Assembly (NCBI GenBank): GCA_030463445.1
Contig: JAQGFW010027010.1
Location: 1 to 22,026 of the forward strand
Source: Euplotes aediculatus
Lineage: Eukaryota; Ciliophora; Spirotrichea; Euplotida; Euplotidae
Length of the DNA stretch: 22,026 nt
Direction: 5' to 3'
Below, one piece after another: positions 6,627 to 14,895 of this stretch (its first letter is position 1; every line of letters starts with the position of its first letter). A program made the position numbers and the translations under genes. The notes beneath the pieces are model-generated. The model worked only from the letters and a program-made list of their open reading frames with translations, did not search any database and was not told where the DNA came from.

Positions 6627-9071
6627 ATGAAAAAAGTATTCTTCATCACCCTACTAATTGTCAGTCATCTGGCAAATGCCCAGACCATCGAAACATTCAC
6701 CAAAGATTTTGAAAAAAAAGAAGGTTTTCTAAATTTTTATTGGGATAACAAAAAAGGAAAAGTGTATCTCGAAATCGACAAATTCGATACCGAAATCCTG
6801 TACTACCCTACGCTGGCTCAGGGAGTCGGCTCAAACGACATAGGGCTTGACCGTGGACGTCTGGGGCAAGAACACGTCGTAAAATTTCAGCGTACTGGCA
6901 ATAAAATCTTGATGATTGAGCCAAATTACGGCTATCGTGCCGTCTCTAACGACCCAATGGAACGCCGAGCGGTCGAAGAATCTTTTGCACAATCGGTTCA
7001 TTTTGGGTTTGAGGTTTTAGCCGAATCAAACGGCAAAGCTATCGTAGATTTAACGCCGTTTCTGCTTCAAGATGCCGTCGGGGCTGTACAAACCATTACC
7101 CAAACCAAACAAGGGAATTTTAGGCTCGATGCTTCCCGTAGTGCAGTTTATTTGCCAAGAACTAAGAATTTTCCGCAAAATACCGAATTTGAAGTTACAA
7201 TCACCCTAACTGGCGATAATCCGGGGGCTTACCTGCGTGAAGTTGTGCCGACACCAAATATTGTAACGATGCGTCAGCACCATTCGTTTGTTGAATTACC
7301 TAAACTTGGAGAATTCAAAAAACGTGAATTTGACCCTCGCATCGGTTATATAAGTATGTCATATTTCGATTATGCAACGCCAATCAGCGAACCAATTGAG
7401 AAGAAATACATTGTTCGCCATCGTCTTGAAAAGAAAGACAAAAACTCAATGATTAGCGAGCCAGTCAAGCCAATCATCTATTATATGGACCCAGGTGCTC
7501 CTGAGCCAATCCGCAGTGCGTTGATGGAAGGGGCTGCGTGGTGGAATCAGGCTTACGAAGCCGCTGGCTACAAAGATGCTTTTCAGGTAAAACTCCTACC
7601 CGAAGATGCCGACCCGATGGATATTCGTTATAATCTAATACAATGGGTGCATCGAAGTACTCGTGGATGGTCTTATGGTGGTAGTATCATTGACCCACGC
7701 ACTGGCGAGATTCTCAAAGGAAAAGTTACTTTGGGTTCGTTGCGGGTTCGTCAAGATTTCTTAATTGCCCAAGGCTTGGTTGGTAATTTTGATTCTGATA
7801 CAAGTAATGTTTGGCAGATGAATAAATTGGCGTTAGACCGTCTAAAACAATTAGCAGCACACGAAGTTGGTCATACGATTGGGCTACCACATAATTATAT
7901 TGCCAGTACGAATGGTCGTGCTTCGGTAATGGATTATCCGCATCCTTTGGTTGATTATGCCAATGGCAAATTCGATTTATCACGTGCTTATACAATGGGA
8001 ATCGGCGAATACGACAAAGCCTCAATTATTTGGGGATACCAAGATTTTGCTCCAAATCTCAACGAAAAAGAAGAATTAGAGAAGATTGTACAGAATACTC
8101 ACCGCAAGGGTTTAAGATTCTTAACCGACCAAGATGCTCGTCCCGAAGGTTCGGTCAGTCCGTCAACTCATCTTTGGGATAACGGAGCCGATGCCGTTAC
8201 CGAACTCAAAAGAGTAACGGAGTTAAGAAGAATAGTTTTGCGGGATTTTAGCGAGAAAAAAATCCGTAAGGGTGTGCCAATGGCAAATATCGAAGAAGTT
8301 TTTGTACCAATGTATATGTTTCATCGCTATCAAGTCGAAGGTGCGAGCAAAGCCGTTGGCGGTGCCGATTATAACAATGCTGTTCGGGGCGGTAATCAAG
8401 TCGTTTATGAACCAGTTTCGGCAATCAAACAACCTGAAGCATTTGAGGCATTGATGAATACATTGACCCCAGAATTTTTGGCTGTACCAGACCAAGTTTT
8501 GAAGGCGATACCGCCACGTGCATTTGGTTATGATGTTAATCCGAGAGAGAATTTTAAACGCCGTACTGGTTTGAGTTTTGACCCCCTTGCTCCTGCCGAA
8601 GCATCGGCTGCCTTAACAATCCGAATGTTGTTAAATCCAGAGCGTTGTGCCAGATTGGTCAATCAAAAAGTGCTAAAAGCCGAGTTACCAACACTTGCCG
8701 AAGTTTTGGATAAAATGACAAAAAGACTGTGGAAACGTGAAGAAATGTTTAAAAACAATAGCTACTATGCCCAAATTGACAGAATGGTGGCTAATATGTA
8801 CTTGGATAAATTGATGGAACTCGCCAATAATAAATCGGCGGCAATGGAAGTTAGGGCAAATGCTTACGGAGCGATTGACGAGATTGCTCGTTGGATTACC
8901 GAACGAACTGTCAACGGTGCTGGTTTTGCTAAATTGGCTTTATTAAAAATCAAACAATTTGAAGATAATCCAGAAACAGTTATTTCTGCATCACCATTGA
9001 TTGCCCCTGACGGTCAGCCGATTGAGTCGGGTTATGAATGGTTGAGCGAAGATTGTGAATGGAATAAATAG
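6627..9071 (+). CDS. Exported zinc-dependent metalloprotease (DUF5117/DUF4953 family)
   Basis: An 814-residue exported protein. Residues 1-18 are a signal peptide ending in LANAQ. The N-terminal half matches the DUF5117-type region of large Bacteroidota metalloproteases (for example VGSNDIGLDRGRLG and RFGF-like strands). The catalytic zinc site is residues 412-423, HEVGHTIGLPHN, the extended metzincin form: H412, H416 and H422 bind zinc and E413 is the general base. A Met-turn follows at 433-437 (SVMDY). The C-terminal DUF4953-type region is mainly helical. All required residues are present, so it should be an active peptidase in the periplasm or at the surface. No T9SS tail or lipobox is seen. 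The substrate is unknown. A REP-like hairpin directly follows the stop codon. Confidence 0.92.
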   Translation: MKKVFFITLLIVSHLANAQTIETFTKDFEKKEGFLNFYWDNKKGKVYLEIDKFDTEILYYPTLAQGVGSNDIGLDRGRLGQEHVVKFQRTGNKILMIEPNYGYRAVSNDPMERRAVEESFAQSVHFGFEVLAESNGKAIVDLTPFLLQDAVGAVQTITQTKQGNFRLDASRSAVYLPRTKNFPQNTEFEVTITLTGDNPGAYLREVVPTPNIVTMRQHHSFVELPKLGEFKKREFDPRIGYISMSYFDYATPISEPIEKKYIVRHRLEKKDKNSMISEPVKPIIYYMDPGAPEPIRSALMEGAAWWNQAYEAAGYKDAFQVKLLPEDADPMDIRYNLIQWVHRSTRGWSYGGSIIDPRTGEILKGKVTLGSLRVRQDFLIAQGLVGNFDSDTSNVWQMNKLALDRLKQLAAHEVGHTIGLPHNYIASTNGRASVMDYPHPLVDYANGKFDLSRAYTMGIGEYDKASIIWGYQDFAPNLNEKEELEKIVQNTHRKGLRFLTDQDARPEGSVSPSTHLWDNGADAVTELKRVTELRRIVLRDFSEKKIRKGVPMANIEEVFVPMYMFHRYQVEGASKAVGGADYNNAVRGGNQVVYEPVSAIKQPEAFEALMNTLTPEFLAVPDQVLKAIPPRAFGYDVNPRENFKRRTGLSFDPLAPAEASAALTIRMLLNPERCARLVNQKVLKAELPTLAEVLDKMTKRLWKREEMFKNNSYYAQIDRMVANMYLDKLMELANNKSAAMEVRANAYGAIDEIARWITERTVNGAGFAKLALLKIKQFEDNPETVISASPLIAPDGQPIESGYEWLSEDCEWNK

Positions 9072-9073
9072 AC

Positions 9074-9120
9074 CAGACCTCACCCTAAATCCCTCTCCCA
9101 ATGGAGAGGGACTTTTTATT
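9074..9120 (+). repeat. REP-like palindromic element, possible terminator
   Basis: A stem of CCCTCTCC (9091-9098) and GGAGAGGG (9103-9110) closes a CAAT loop. It is preceded by CCTCACCCTAAAT and followed by ACTTTTTATTT. The CCTCACCCTAAATCCCTCTC-type unit is, from memory, a dispersed intergenic repeat in several bacterial phyla, and the T-rich tail makes it a workable terminator for the metalloprotease gene. An ATG at 9101 lies inside this element and is not a likely start for the next gene. Confidence 0.65.
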
Positions 9121-9121
9121 T

Positions 9122-9892
9122 ATGCAAATTTCAAATAAAAATATTATTCTAACTGGTGCAGCTTCGGGAATTGGACGAGCATTATTAAATCTATTGGTAA
9201 ATTTCGATAATGTACAAGTCTTGGCAGTTGATAGACAAATCGGGGTAAATGATGATAAAACTCATTGGTTTCGAGCAGATTTGAGCCAAAAAGCCGAAGT
9301 AGATGGTGTTTTTGAAGAGGCTCTTATGCTCTTTGGAAAGATTGATATTTGTATTGCCAATGCCGGTTTTGCGTATTACGAATCCATACAAAATGCTGAT
9401 TATGAGCATATTGAGCAAATATTTAAGGTAAATACGCTTACGCCAATTTATATGCTCGAAAAAATGAAAGAACTAAATCCGAATCGTGAGAGCTTAACCG
9501 TAATGACGGCATCGGCAATGGCAAAGTTGGGCATTCCGGGTTATGCTCTTTACGGAGCAACAAAAGCCGCTTTAGACCGTTTTGCCGATGCTTTTTGGTA
9601 CGAAAATCAAGAATATAGTCGATTGATGCTCGCTTATCCGATTGCGACTAAAACCAATTTTTTCAAAACTTCGGTCAATCAAAAATCAAAATTACCTGTT
9701 ACTCCTTTCCCGTCTCATACCCCCGAATTCGTCGCAAAATCTATAATAAACGGTATTCTTAGAGATAAAAAACAAGTTTTTCCATCGTTGCTCAATTCAA
9801 TCACGAGATTTCCTCAATGGCTTTACGAGGCTATACATATCCCCTACCAGTGGTTTTATGCTAATGAATTAAAAAAGTGGACTGAAAAATGA
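9122..9892 (+). CDS. Short-chain dehydrogenase/reductase (SDR)
   Basis: A 256-residue classical SDR, presumably an NAD(P)-dependent oxidoreductase of unknown substrate in the cytoplasm. Numbered from the chosen start, it has TGAASGIG at 11-18 (cofactor binding), IANAG near 78-82, Asn104 and Ser131 (TAS). The catalytic YGATK follows at 144-148, with Tyr144 and Lys148. The ATG at 9122 is preferred over one seven codons upstream (9101) because the latter lies in the REP-like hairpin and would add MERDFLF, which is absent from typical SDR N-termini. The C-terminal part contains an aromatic amphipathic stretch (FPQWLYEAIHIPYQWFY) that might touch membrane. The cellulase gene starts 37 nt downstream with no visible promoter, so the two may be cotranscribed without an obvious functional link. 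Confidence 0.9.
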   Translation: MQISNKNIILTGAASGIGRALLNLLVNFDNVQVLAVDRQIGVNDDKTHWFRADLSQKAEVDGVFEEALMLFGKIDICIANAGFAYYESIQNADYEHIEQIFKVNTLTPIYMLEKMKELNPNRESLTVMTASAMAKLGIPGYALYGATKAALDRFADAFWYENQEYSRLMLAYPIATKTNFFKTSVNQKSKLPVTPFPSHTPEFVAKSIINGILRDKKQVFPSLLNSITRFPQWLYEAIHIPYQWFYANELKKWTEK

Positions 9893-9929
9893 TTTTTAGT
9901 TTTAACTTTACTATTCCAAACAATTCTTT

Positions 9930-11663
9930 ATGACAAAAAAAGCCATTCTATTATTTATCATCACTTACTCATTTTCAACACTTTATGCCCAAAGTCCAAT
10001 TTTCGACCTAAACAAAAAATTAGGTCGTGGAATCAATATGGGCAATATGTTTGAAGCCCCAACCGAAAGCGAATGGGGAAACCCGTTTAAAGATGATTAT
10101 TTTCAAAGAATCGCTACATTAGGTTTCAATCACGTCAGAATACCGATTCGTTGGGATACTCAACCACGCACCCAACAAACCGCTCCTTTTACAATCAATC
10201 AACAGTTTCTCGAACGAATCAAATTTGTCGTTGACAAAGCACTTGCCGAGAGACTCTACGTGGTCATCAATATGCACCACCACGATGCGATTTTTCAGAA
10301 TCCCGATGCCGAAAAAACCAAGTTTTTGAGTCAATGGAAACAGATAACTGAGTATTTCAAAGACTACGATAATAGATTGGTTTTTGAGGTAATGAATGAG
10401 CCAAACACGAACCTTACACCCGAAAAATGGAATACTTTTTTTGCCGATGCACTCGCCGAAATCAGAAAAGTAAGTAAAACAAGGGCTGTTTTGATGGGAA
10501 CATCTAATTGGGGTGGCTTGGGTGGAGTTTCTTTATTGAAGATTCCGAAAGATGAAAACCTGATTCTGACCATTCATTATTACGACCCTTTTAATTTTAC
10601 GCATCAAGGGGCCGATTGGGTAGATGGCTCGAATCCGTGGCTTGGTACAAAATGGCAAAATACCAATCTCGAACGTGATGAAATCTCAAAACAATTTCAA
10701 TATTTAATCAATTTCTCAAAGCAAAATAATATCCCGATTCACATTGGCGAATTTGGAGCTTACAGCAAAGCAGACCTTGAAAGTAGGGTAAAATGGACTA
10801 ACTATTTAGCTCGATGGTTTGAGAATCAAGGTTTTAGCTGGGCATATTGGGAATTTAGTGCAGGTTTCGGGATATATAATCCTACGTCCAATCAGTATCT
10901 TTCAGAACTCGTGGATGCCTTATTAAAAAATCCATTGTCCGACCCTGTCATTGTCAATACAAATAAAATCTACGAAAGTAAATTTGATGCCTCTGATGTC
11001 TGGAATTTGGGAGTTCAACCACAAGCAAAGGCTACTTATTCAAATCAAAGTAATGTAGCGACAGTCGATGTTACTCAAGCATCAAATGATGGTTGGCATG
11101 TACAATTAGTCAGAAATAACATTTCGCTCAAAAAAGGCAGACAATACTTGGTTTCTTTTGAAGGATTGGCCGATAGCGATACGCCCGTTACGAACTATAT
11201 CGGCAGAGCTGCCGACCCATGGAATGCTTATTCGGGTTATAAATCCTACACTTTCACAAAAGACTGGCAATCATTTAGTTACAGTTTTACGATGCAAGAA
11301 AATGATGATACAAAAGCCCGAATTGTGTATGATTTAGCTTTAAAAATTGCCAAGATTTCGATACGTAACTTTGTTATTCAAGAAGTTGTGAATGGCTCTA
11401 CCACCCCGATTTTATCAAATGAACCCACCGAACCAGAGATTTTGGTTTACCCAAATCCGACGCTAAATGAATTAAATTTGAGTGGAATTTCGGATTTTAA
11501 AATGCTACAAATTCAGGATTTTAACGGAAGGAATCTTTATTCGATAAACCTCAATGGCGAAAACGAGAAAAGGGTAAATATTTCAGAAATCCAGCCTCGA
11601 CAGTTAATGATTATTTTATCAAAGGAAGGTCGAAAAATTTCAAAAAAAGTATTCAAATATTGA
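9930..11663 (+). CDS. Secreted GH5 endoglucanase (cellulase) with carbohydrate-binding region and T9SS sorting domain
   Basis: A 577-residue secreted glycoside hydrolase. Residues 1-20 form a signal peptide (TLYAQ). The GH5 catalytic domain spans about 28-335, with GRGINMGNMFE (33-42), VRIPIRWD, the VINMHHH strand (116-118) and acid/base Glu157 in MNEPNT. IHYYDPF follows near 215-221, then nucleophile Glu274 in HIGEFGAY and the terminal YWEFSAGFGIY. Both catalytic glutamates are present, so it should cut beta-1,4-glucan or a related beta-glycan. Residues about 340-485 resemble a CBM4/9-type beta-sandwich (GWHVQL, RQYLVSFEGLAD). Residues about 505-577 are a type IX secretion C-terminal domain (VYPNPTLNELNL, ending KKVFKY), so the enzyme should be exported by T9SS and released or anchored at the surface. 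No SusC/SusD or other glycan genes adjoin it. Confidence 0.94.
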   Translation: MTKKAILLFIITYSFSTLYAQSPIFDLNKKLGRGINMGNMFEAPTESEWGNPFKDDYFQRIATLGFNHVRIPIRWDTQPRTQQTAPFTINQQFLERIKFVVDKALAERLYVVINMHHHDAIFQNPDAEKTKFLSQWKQITEYFKDYDNRLVFEVMNEPNTNLTPEKWNTFFADALAEIRKVSKTRAVLMGTSNWGGLGGVSLLKIPKDENLILTIHYYDPFNFTHQGADWVDGSNPWLGTKWQNTNLERDEISKQFQYLINFSKQNNIPIHIGEFGAYSKADLESRVKWTNYLARWFENQGFSWAYWEFSAGFGIYNPTSNQYLSELVDALLKNPLSDPVIVNTNKIYESKFDASDVWNLGVQPQAKATYSNQSNVATVDVTQASNDGWHVQLVRNNISLKKGRQYLVSFEGLADSDTPVTNYIGRAADPWNAYSGYKSYTFTKDWQSFSYSFTMQENDDTKARIVYDLALKIAKISIRNFVIQEVVNGSTTPILSNEPTEPEILVYPNPTLNELNLSGISDFKMLQIQDFNGRNLYSINLNGENEKRVNISEIQPRQLMIILSKEGRKISKKVFKY

Positions 11664-11688
11664 GTTTAGGAACAAAGAGGATTTTCAA

Positions 11689-11720
11689 TTTGAACTAAAA
11701 CCTACAAATTCATAATTTTG
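11689..11720 (+). promoter_or_regulatory. Promoter of rarA
   Basis: TTTG (11689-11692), 20 nt, TAATTTTG (11713-11720): an exact fit to the Bacteroidota consensus. Transcription should start near 11727, which excludes possible start codons further upstream and supports the TTG at 11744. Confidence 0.75.
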
Positions 11721-11743
11721 AATCAAAACCAAAACTCACCAGT

Positions 11744-13012
11744 TTGAATTCCTCAATTCCATTAGCCGAACGTCTGCGTCCACGCACACTCGATGATTAC
11801 ATCGGGCAAGAACACATTTTGGGTAAAAACAAGCCACTTCGCCGCTCGATTGAGTCAAATATCATTCCTTCAATGATTTTTTGGGGACCACCCGGTGTTG
11901 GCAAAACCACCCTTGCATTGCTCATTGCCAATAATACAAAGCGAGTTTTTCATAGCCTTAGTGCCATCAGTTCGGGAGTCAAAGATTTACGTGAAATTCT
12001 CAATAAACCATCGGGGCTGTTCCCTCCTATCTTGTTTATTGATGAGATTCACAGATACAATAAATCGCAACAAGATTCACTTTTGGCGGCGGTCGAGAAA
12101 GGTCAAGTTACGCTGATTGGAGCTACTACCGAAAACCCATCTTTTGAGGTCAATGCCGCATTGATTTCTCGTTGTCAGGTCTATGTTTTAGAATCATTTG
12201 GGCAGAAAGAACTGCTCAAAATCACCGAAAGGGCGATCCGAGAAGATGTTATCCTGAAAGAAAAAAATATCAAAATTGCTTCAACTGATGCCATTTTTAG
12301 GCTTTCGGGAGGCGATGGCAGGAAGTTATTGAATCTACTTGAACTCGTCATTTCTTCTCAAATACCCGATGGTGAGATTCTAATCACCGATGAAATTGTC
12401 GAAGAAGTTGCTCAACGCAATGTCGCTCGGTACGATAAATCTGGCGAGCAGCATTATGATATTATTTCGGCATTTATCAAATCACTCCGTGGCTCCGACC
12501 CAAACGCCTCTCTTTACTGGATGGCTCGGATGATTATTGCCGGCGAAGATGCCGATTTCATTGCCCGAAGAATGTTGATTTTGGCAAGTGAAGACATTGG
12601 CAATGCCAACCCAACGGCGGTTATTATGGCGAATAATTGCCTCCAGGCTGTCAAGACGATTGGAATGCCCGAAAGCAGAATTATCCTTTCCCAAACTGCA
12701 ATTTATTTAGCAACTTCACCAAAATCGAATGCTTCTTACGTAGCAATTGACGAAGCTCTGCAATTAGCCGAAAAAACGGCACATTTGCCGGTTCCGCTGC
12801 ATTTACGCAACGCTCCAACCAAGCTAATGAAAGAAATTGGCTACGGCAAAGGATACAAATATGCCCACGAATACGAGGGGAATTTTACGCAGCAGAATTT
12901 TTTACCAGATGACATTAAAGGTACAAAAATTTATGAGCCGAGCAATAACACCCGTGAGAATGAAATAAGAAAACAACTACAACACTGGTGGAAAGATTGG
13001 TACGAATACTGA
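11744..13012 (+). CDS. rarA: Replication-associated recombination protein A (RarA/MgsA), AAA+ ATPase
   Basis: A 422-residue cytoplasmic AAA+ ATPase of the RarA/Mgs1/WRNIP1 family, which acts at stalled replication forks and is related to clamp-loader subunits. PLAERLRPRTLDDYIGQEH opens the conserved N-terminus. Walker A is 48-55 (GPPGVGKT), Walker B is FIDEIH with Asp100 and Glu101, and sensor 1 is GATTENPSF (126-134). SGGDGRKLLNLLE gives sensor 2, and the C-terminal oligomerisation region has LYWMARMI and ASEDIGNANP. Length is normal for the family. The start is a TTG. The frame stays open upstream to 11699 but has no ATG, and the promoter at 11689-11720 leaves room only for the TTG. Confidence 0.95.
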   Translation: MNSSIPLAERLRPRTLDDYIGQEHILGKNKPLRRSIESNIIPSMIFWGPPGVGKTTLALLIANNTKRVFHSLSAISSGVKDLREILNKPSGLFPPILFIDEIHRYNKSQQDSLLAAVEKGQVTLIGATTENPSFEVNAALISRCQVYVLESFGQKELLKITERAIREDVILKEKNIKIASTDAIFRLSGGDGRKLLNLLELVISSQIPDGEILITDEIVEEVAQRNVARYDKSGEQHYDIISAFIKSLRGSDPNASLYWMARMIIAGEDADFIARRMLILASEDIGNANPTAVIMANNCLQAVKTIGMPESRIILSQTAIYLATSPKSNASYVAIDEALQLAEKTAHLPVPLHLRNAPTKLMKEIGYGKGYKYAHEYEGNFTQQNFLPDDIKGTKIYEPSNNTRENEIRKQLQHWWKDWYEY

Positions 13013-13059
13013 TATTTTTACCATAAAATAGTTTTGTGGGTAAGTAATCTGTTATCCAA

Positions 13060-13090
13060 TTTGGATTGAATATTGCAAAAGTTATATTTG
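13060..13090 (+). promoter_or_regulatory. Promoter of the small barrel-protein gene
   Basis: TTTG (13060-13063), 19 nt, TATATTTG (13083-13090), an exact consensus match with correct spacing. Transcription near 13097 leaves a leader of about 20 nt before the ATG at 13117. A TTG at 13066 that would lengthen the protein lies inside the promoter and cannot be the start. Confidence 0.8.
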
Positions 13091-13116
13091 TAATACTTAT
13101 ATACGCCCAAAAGTTT

Positions 13117-13713
13117 ATGAAAACAATTTTATCACTTATTTTTTTTGTATTCTTCTCAACTCAAATCATCGCCCAGAAAGAATTAGGGCTCACCTATTCG
13201 GGTGGTACAAACAAAGGGTTTTTGCTAAGTTTTGAGACTTATACCGAAAAAAAACAAAGTATTTTGCTCGGATTAGGTTACAATTATTCGATAAAAGCAG
13301 AGGGTAATAACCCAATTCAGTTTTCTACTGAGCCATTAAAATCATACGAACTTCGTTTTGAAATGCGTAAACATTTTGATACCCAAATCTATTTTACGAA
13401 ATTTTTTCTGCACGGTAGCCTCTTTGCAGATTATGTAAATACAAATCAAGAATCGCTTGGTGGATACGATGTAAAAGGGCTTGGTGGTGGGCTTGGTGCT
13501 GGCGGTGGAATTAAATTTTTTGTATCACCAAAATTCATCATTTCTCCGTCAATAACTTTTCGCAAAGCATTTGCTTCTTATTATTCTTCAATTCCTGAAA
13601 TTGACGTAGCTCGTCGAGGAATAGACCGCCTCATGTCAGTAAGCGTAAGTTATCGTTTTGGAGGCAATGCGGGTAGTATCTTAACTCCCAAAATGGAAGA
13701 AACAAAGAAATAA
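13117..13713 (+). CDS. Small outer-membrane beta-barrel-like protein, unknown function
   Basis: A 198-residue protein starting at MKTILSLIFFVFF, a normal signal peptide cleaved near QIIAQ. The start is fixed by the promoter at 13060-13090, which overlaps any longer version. The mature protein has repeated amphipathic strands (LGLTYSGG, SILLGLGYNYS, YELRFEMRKHF, FFLHGSLFADYV) and a glycine-rich segment GLGGGLGAGGGIKFF. Further strands (FIISPSITFRKAF and LMSVSVSYRFGG) fit a small 8-stranded barrel. A polar 15-residue tail follows the last strand. No named family is recognised. It is the last of the rightward genes before the convergent dienelactone hydrolase, and it carries its own promoter. 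Confidence 0.8.
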   Translation: MKTILSLIFFVFFSTQIIAQKELGLTYSGGTNKGFLLSFETYTEKKQSILLGLGYNYSIKAEGNNPIQFSTEPLKSYELRFEMRKHFDTQIYFTKFFLHGSLFADYVNTNQESLGGYDVKGLGGGLGAGGGIKFFVSPKFIISPSITFRKAFASYYSSIPEIDVARRGIDRLMSVSVSYRFGGNAGSILTPKMEETKK

Positions 13714-13831
13714 CCTTAATTTTATAAAATTCTATCCCATGATTTTAGTCGTGGAGAATCAGTCTATAAACCCAGAAAAGTAACTATTGAAACGTTTTAT
13801 ACTAAAAAGTTTCAAATCGCTGATTTACAAA

Positions 13832-13888
13832 TGTAGCACGTTTGACTTAACCTTAATCGTAATGAAATAGCTTATCAGACGTGCTACA
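13832..13888. terminator. Long-loop hairpin between convergent genes
   Basis: Arms 13832-13845 and 13875-13888 pair over 14 bp with one G-T pair (core GTAGCACGT/ACGTGCTAC) around a 29-nt loop. It lies 6 nt from the stop codon of the leftward hydrolase gene and 118 nt past the stop of the rightward barrel gene. It is a candidate two-way terminator without a classical T run. A weaker hairpin (GAAAC/GTTTC, 13789-13813) precedes it. Confidence 0.5.
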
Positions 13889-13893
13889 CTTTA

Positions 13894-14742
13894 TTAAACT
13901 AAATGCTTCTTAAAGAACTCAATCGTGCGTCCCCAAGCCAGTTTTGCCGCTGCTTCGTTGTAGCGTGCCGCCGATGTATCATTATGAAAAGCATGGTTTA
14001 CACCTTCGTACATATATAATTCGTAGGTTTTGCCATTTGCTTTTAGAGCTTCTTCGTATTCTTTTGCTCCAGCATTTACACGTTCGTCAAGGCTGGCGTA
14101 GTGTAGCTGCACAGCAGCTTCTATTTTTGGTACATCTGCCGTAGCTGCCTGACGACCATAAAATGCCACAGCCGCTTTTAGGCTTGACGCATTTACTGCC
14201 AAACTATTTGCCATTGCCCCGCCCCAACAAAAACCCACACAGCCGATTTTGCCATTAGAATCCTTACGTGTAGTAGCATATTCTACACCTTTTACAAAAT
14301 TTGCCAAACTTTCTTCAGGTTTTAATTGGCTAAATGCCGCACGAGCTTCGTCTTCATTGGCTGGTGCAGGGCTTACAACCGAAAGTGCATTTGGAGCAAT
14401 CGCTAAAAATCCAGATTGAGCCGCACGGCGAGCCACATCTTCAATATGAGCATTTAATCCACGGTTTTCGTGAATAACAATTACCGTGGCATACGTTTTT
14501 TGCTCTTTCGGACGAGCCACATAAGCCTTCATTTCGCCATTTATACCTTTGTAAGTTATGTATTCAGTAAAAAGTTCATCAGCCTTAGTTTGGGCAATAG
14601 CATAATTACCTTCGAGCGATGGTAGAATCGCCATTGCAGCAGTCATTCCACCTGTCAGAAGGCTCAGACGCTTCAAAAACTCACTTCTCGAAAGCGGCTT
14701 GTGCGTGTATTCATCGTAGAGGTTAATAATTTCTTGTTTCAT
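13894..14742 (-). CDS. Dienelactone hydrolase family protein with N-terminal export-like segment
   Basis: A 282-residue alpha/beta hydrolase of the dienelactone hydrolase family. The catalytic triad is Cys172 in GFCWGG, Asp219 in SLDERV and His250 in GVNHAFH. Glu92 in HENRGL is the residue that usually orients the cysteine. The first 50 residues (NLYDEYTHKPLSRSEFLKRL, then a hydrophobic helix and AIAQ) follow the layout seen in Tat-exported members of this family. The twin arginine is absent, however: the motif reads SRSEFLK. It may therefore be exported by another route or stay anchored or cytoplasmic. The substrate is unknown. It has a consensus promoter at 14768-14799 and diverges from the surface lipoprotein gene. 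Confidence 0.93.
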   Translation of the reverse strand: MKQEIINLYDEYTHKPLSRSEFLKRLSLLTGGMTAAMAILPSLEGNYAIAQTKADELFTEYITYKGINGEMKAYVARPKEQKTYATVIVIHENRGLNAHIEDVARRAAQSGFLAIAPNALSVVSPAPANEDEARAAFSQLKPEESLANFVKGVEYATTRKDSNGKIGCVGFCWGGAMANSLAVNASSLKAAVAFYGRQAATADVPKIEAAVQLHYASLDERVNAGAKEYEEALKANGKTYELYMYEGVNHAFHNDTSAARYNEAAAKLAWGRTIEFFKKHLV

Positions 14743-14767
14743 AGTAAAATAGGTTTTGAATGATACC

Positions 14768-14799
14768 CAAATATAAAAAACTTAATCAAAATAAGCTAA
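14768..14799 (-). promoter_or_regulatory. Promoter of the dienelactone hydrolase gene
   Basis: On the minus strand the -7 element TATATTTG (14775-14768) is an exact match. The -33 element 20 nt upstream reads TTAG (14799-14796). Transcription near 14761 gives a leader of about 20 nt. The divergent lipoprotein operators begin only 22 nt further upstream. Confidence 0.65.
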
Positions 14800-14820
14800 A
14801 TTTTGTTTGAATTAGAAAAA

Positions 14821-14835
14821 CGCAACATTATTGCA
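14821..14835. promoter_or_regulatory. Operator candidate 1 (TGCAA-N5-TTGCA type) over the -33 region
   Basis: CGCAACATTATTGCA: one mismatch from the inverted repeat TGCAA-N5-TTGCA. It overlaps the presumed -33 element of the lipoprotein promoter (14830-14833) and lies 40 bp before operator 2. Confidence 0.6.
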
Positions 14836-14862
14836 AAGTTTCAATTTCTCTTTTTATATTTG
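14830..14862 (+). promoter_or_regulatory. Promoter of the surface lipoprotein gene
   Basis: ATTG (14830-14833), 21 nt, TATATTTG (14855-14862). The -7 element is exact and the -33 has one mismatch. Transcription should start near 14869, about 27 nt before the ATG. Both promoter elements are overlapped by TGCAA-N5-TTGCA-type repeats, the arrangement expected for repression. Confidence 0.75.
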
Positions 14863-14875
14863 CAACACAATTGCA
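14861..14875. promoter_or_regulatory. Operator candidate 2 over the -7 element and start site
   Basis: TGCAACACAATTGCA: an exact TGCAA-N5-TTGCA inverted repeat overlapping the end of the -7 box and the expected transcription start of the lipoprotein gene. Confidence 0.65.
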
Positions 14876-14895
14876 CATTAAACAATGTTACAAAT

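Noticed and set aside
13066-13116. N-terminal extension of the small barrel protein from a TTG
   Set aside because: It overlaps an exact promoter (13060-13090) and would bury the signal peptide behind a second hydrophobic stretch.
14803-14895. N-terminal extension of the lipoprotein from an upstream ATG
   Set aside because: It runs through both operators and the promoter and would destroy the lipoprotein signal peptide.
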